From positions 1 to 6,562 of the forward strand of contig CAYZDF010000114.1 in assembly GCA_964477085.1 (NCBI GenBank): a stretch of DNA of 6,562 nt. Direction: 5' to 3'. Under the pieces are notes generated by a model that was not told where the DNA came from, searched no databases, and saw only the letters and a list, made by a program, of their open reading frames with translations. Each line of letters starts with the position of its first letter. The stretch's first letter is position 1. Below, piece by piece: positions 5,579-6,562 of this stretch. The stretch comes from Dichloromethanomonas sp964477085 (lineage in GTDB: Bacteria > Bacillota > Desulfitobacteriia > Desulfitobacteriales > Syntrophobotulaceae). The position numbers and the translations under genes are program-made.

Positions 5579-6501
5579 TTAAGCCTACCCCCTTCCGTCA
5601 TTCGATTACGTTTAAGGGCAAGCTGTTCGAGGATAATCGGCGGATAAATCTTGGCAAGGATTCTTCCAGCGGTTTTTGGGGCAACAATTCCAGGAAGACC
5701 CGGGGCTAGCTGTGCTTTGATTCCTAAAATCTGAGCATATTCAAAATCAGTACCACCAGGAATAGAAGCTAAGTCGATAATGACTGCCTCTCGAGACATG
5801 TACTCCAGGACATTTCTGTTAAGAATTAGTGCAGGTACAGTATTGAAAACGATCTCGGCTCTTCCTATTTCCTCCCTTAATGTATCATATGTTATGGCTT
5901 CAACGCCCATCTCGAAGATACGCGCTAGATCTGCTGATTTGCGGGCTGCCACTGTAACCTTCGCGCCCAGACCCTTCAATATGTTTAGAAGTGTTATACC
6001 ACATCTACCAAGACCCAATACAAAGCTGTTGCTGCTATGTATAGTGATATTGGTAGCTTCCATTGCCATCTGAATTGCCCCTTCAGCAGATGGTATGGAA
6101 TTAAGGATGGCCACATCATCCCTGTTCCCAATTTCAATTAATTGAATATTCAAATTCTCAGCTGCAATTTTCAAAGCGGGTCTGGCCCATCCAATAAAAA
6201 CAGGAACACCAAACGGTATGGACTCAAGAACATCGTTATTCAAGATAATTGGGGAATTTGAGTACTTTGCTTTTACTAAACCCCGCTCATCTGTCCCAAA
6301 CATTGGGAAAAGTAAGACATCTGCCTTTCCCATGAGGTCTTTGAATGACTTAACATGTTCAATGCTGTTACCAAGTGGTGATTTTTCAAGTCCGAGCCCG
6401 ACTACATGGGCTCCTAGCCTTTGCAATTCCGGGATAAGAAAGATTTCTCTATCATCACCACCGATTACTGCCAGGCTTACTCCTTCAAGTACCGCACCCA
6501 T
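5575..6501 (-). CDS. dpaA: Dipicolinate synthase subunit A (DpaA/SpoVFA)
   Basis: This is the NAD(P)-binding subunit of dipicolinate synthase, which oxidises the dihydrodipicolinate-level intermediate from the DapA step to dipicolinate. The protein is 308 aa (B. subtilis SpoVFA is about 297). An N-terminal domain starts VSLAVIGGDDRE (8-19). A linker carries PSAEGAIQMAME (137-148). The C-terminal Rossmann domain has GLGRCG at 163-168 and ends with the conserved APGLPGIVAPKTAG (266-279). The start is ATG at 6501-6499, with AAGGAGG 7 nt upstream. The reading frame stays open to the window edge, but the 20 extra residues encode that ribosome site and match nothing known in the family. In Bacillus and C. 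difficile the operon is driven by sigma-K; here only part of the promoter region is visible. Confidence 0.95.
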   Translation of the reverse strand: MGAVLEGVSLAVIGGDDREIFLIPELQRLGAHVVGLGLEKSPLGNSIEHVKSFKDLMGKADVLLFPMFGTDERGLVKAKYSNSPIILNNDVLESIPFGVPVFIGWARPALKIAAENLNIQLIEIGNRDDVAILNSIPSAEGAIQMAMEATNITIHSSNSFVLGLGRCGITLLNILKGLGAKVTVAARKSADLARIFEMGVEAITYDTLREEIGRAEIVFNTVPALILNRNVLEYMSREAVIIDLASIPGGTDFEYAQILGIKAQLAPGLPGIVAPKTAGRILAKIYPPIILEQLALKRNRMTEGGRLK

Positions 6502-6508
6502 TTTTATG

Positions 6509-6515
6509 CCTCCTT
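6509..6515 (-). promoter_or_regulatory. Ribosome binding site that decides the dpaA start
   Basis: AAGGAGG on the minus strand lies 7 nt before ATG 6501-6499. Upstream in-frame ATG codons (including 6546-6544) have no comparable site. Confidence 0.85.
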
Positions 6516-6518
6516 GTT

Positions 6519-6552
6519 GGATAGTGTCCGGTAAACTACTATCCATTATATG
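6519..6552 (-). promoter_or_regulatory. -10-like element and inverted repeat upstream of dpaA
   Basis: The minus strand carries CATATAAT (6552-6545). It resembles a sporulation sigma-E/K -10 (CATACAAT or CATANNNTA) and also contains TATAAT. Directly after it come the 7-bp arms GGATAGT (6544-6538) and ACTATCC (6525-6519), with 12 nt between them. If the -10 is real, the left arm would overlap the start point, as an operator would. The -35 region lies beyond the window edge, so sigma factor use cannot be judged. Confidence 0.35.
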
Positions 6553-6562
6553 AGTAGGCATA

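Overview
The window is a low-GC stretch from an endospore-forming member of the Bacillota. Every gene I can support lies on the minus strand, so transcription runs from high to low coordinates. The pairing of dipicolinate synthase subunits (dpaA-dpaB) with lysine-pathway genes and RNase J follows the Bacillus subtilis order spoVFA-spoVFB-asd-dapG-dapA-rnjB, except that asd is missing. The gene content fits a spore former, perhaps a clostridial or Peptococcaceae-type anaerobe, but I cannot fix the genus from sequence alone.

Layout in transcription order: dpaA (5575-6501) and dpaB (4982-5578) overlap by 4 nt and form the dipicolinate synthase operon. A 239-nt gap follows, holding a 13-bp tandem repeat, a 15-bp hairpin and an extended -10 promoter. 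Next come a DapG-type aspartokinase (3516-4742, TTG start), a 162-nt gap, and dapA (2466-3353), which ends at a clear intrinsic terminator (about 2335-2366). A promoter and a leader of about 180 nt precede the RNase J gene (410-2074, probable TTG start). An AT-rich gap follows. Last is the 5' part of a tRNA-Glu(UUC) gene (1-54) with a near-consensus sigma-A promoter; its 3' end is cut by the window edge.

The genes connect metabolically. Aspartokinase commits aspartate to the diaminopimelate/lysine branch. DapA makes the dihydrodipicolinate precursor (hydroxy-tetrahydrodipicolinate). DpaAB oxidises that branch-point intermediate to dipicolinic acid, which is stored with calcium in the spore core. 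RNase J and tRNA-Glu are housekeeping neighbours with promoters of their own.

I found no mobile element, CRISPR array, toxin-antitoxin pair or defence system, and nothing that looks like a new biological system. The points worth a second look are start-site corrections (dpaA, rnj), the missing asd, a possible internal start in the aspartokinase, and several structured or repetitive intergenic segments.
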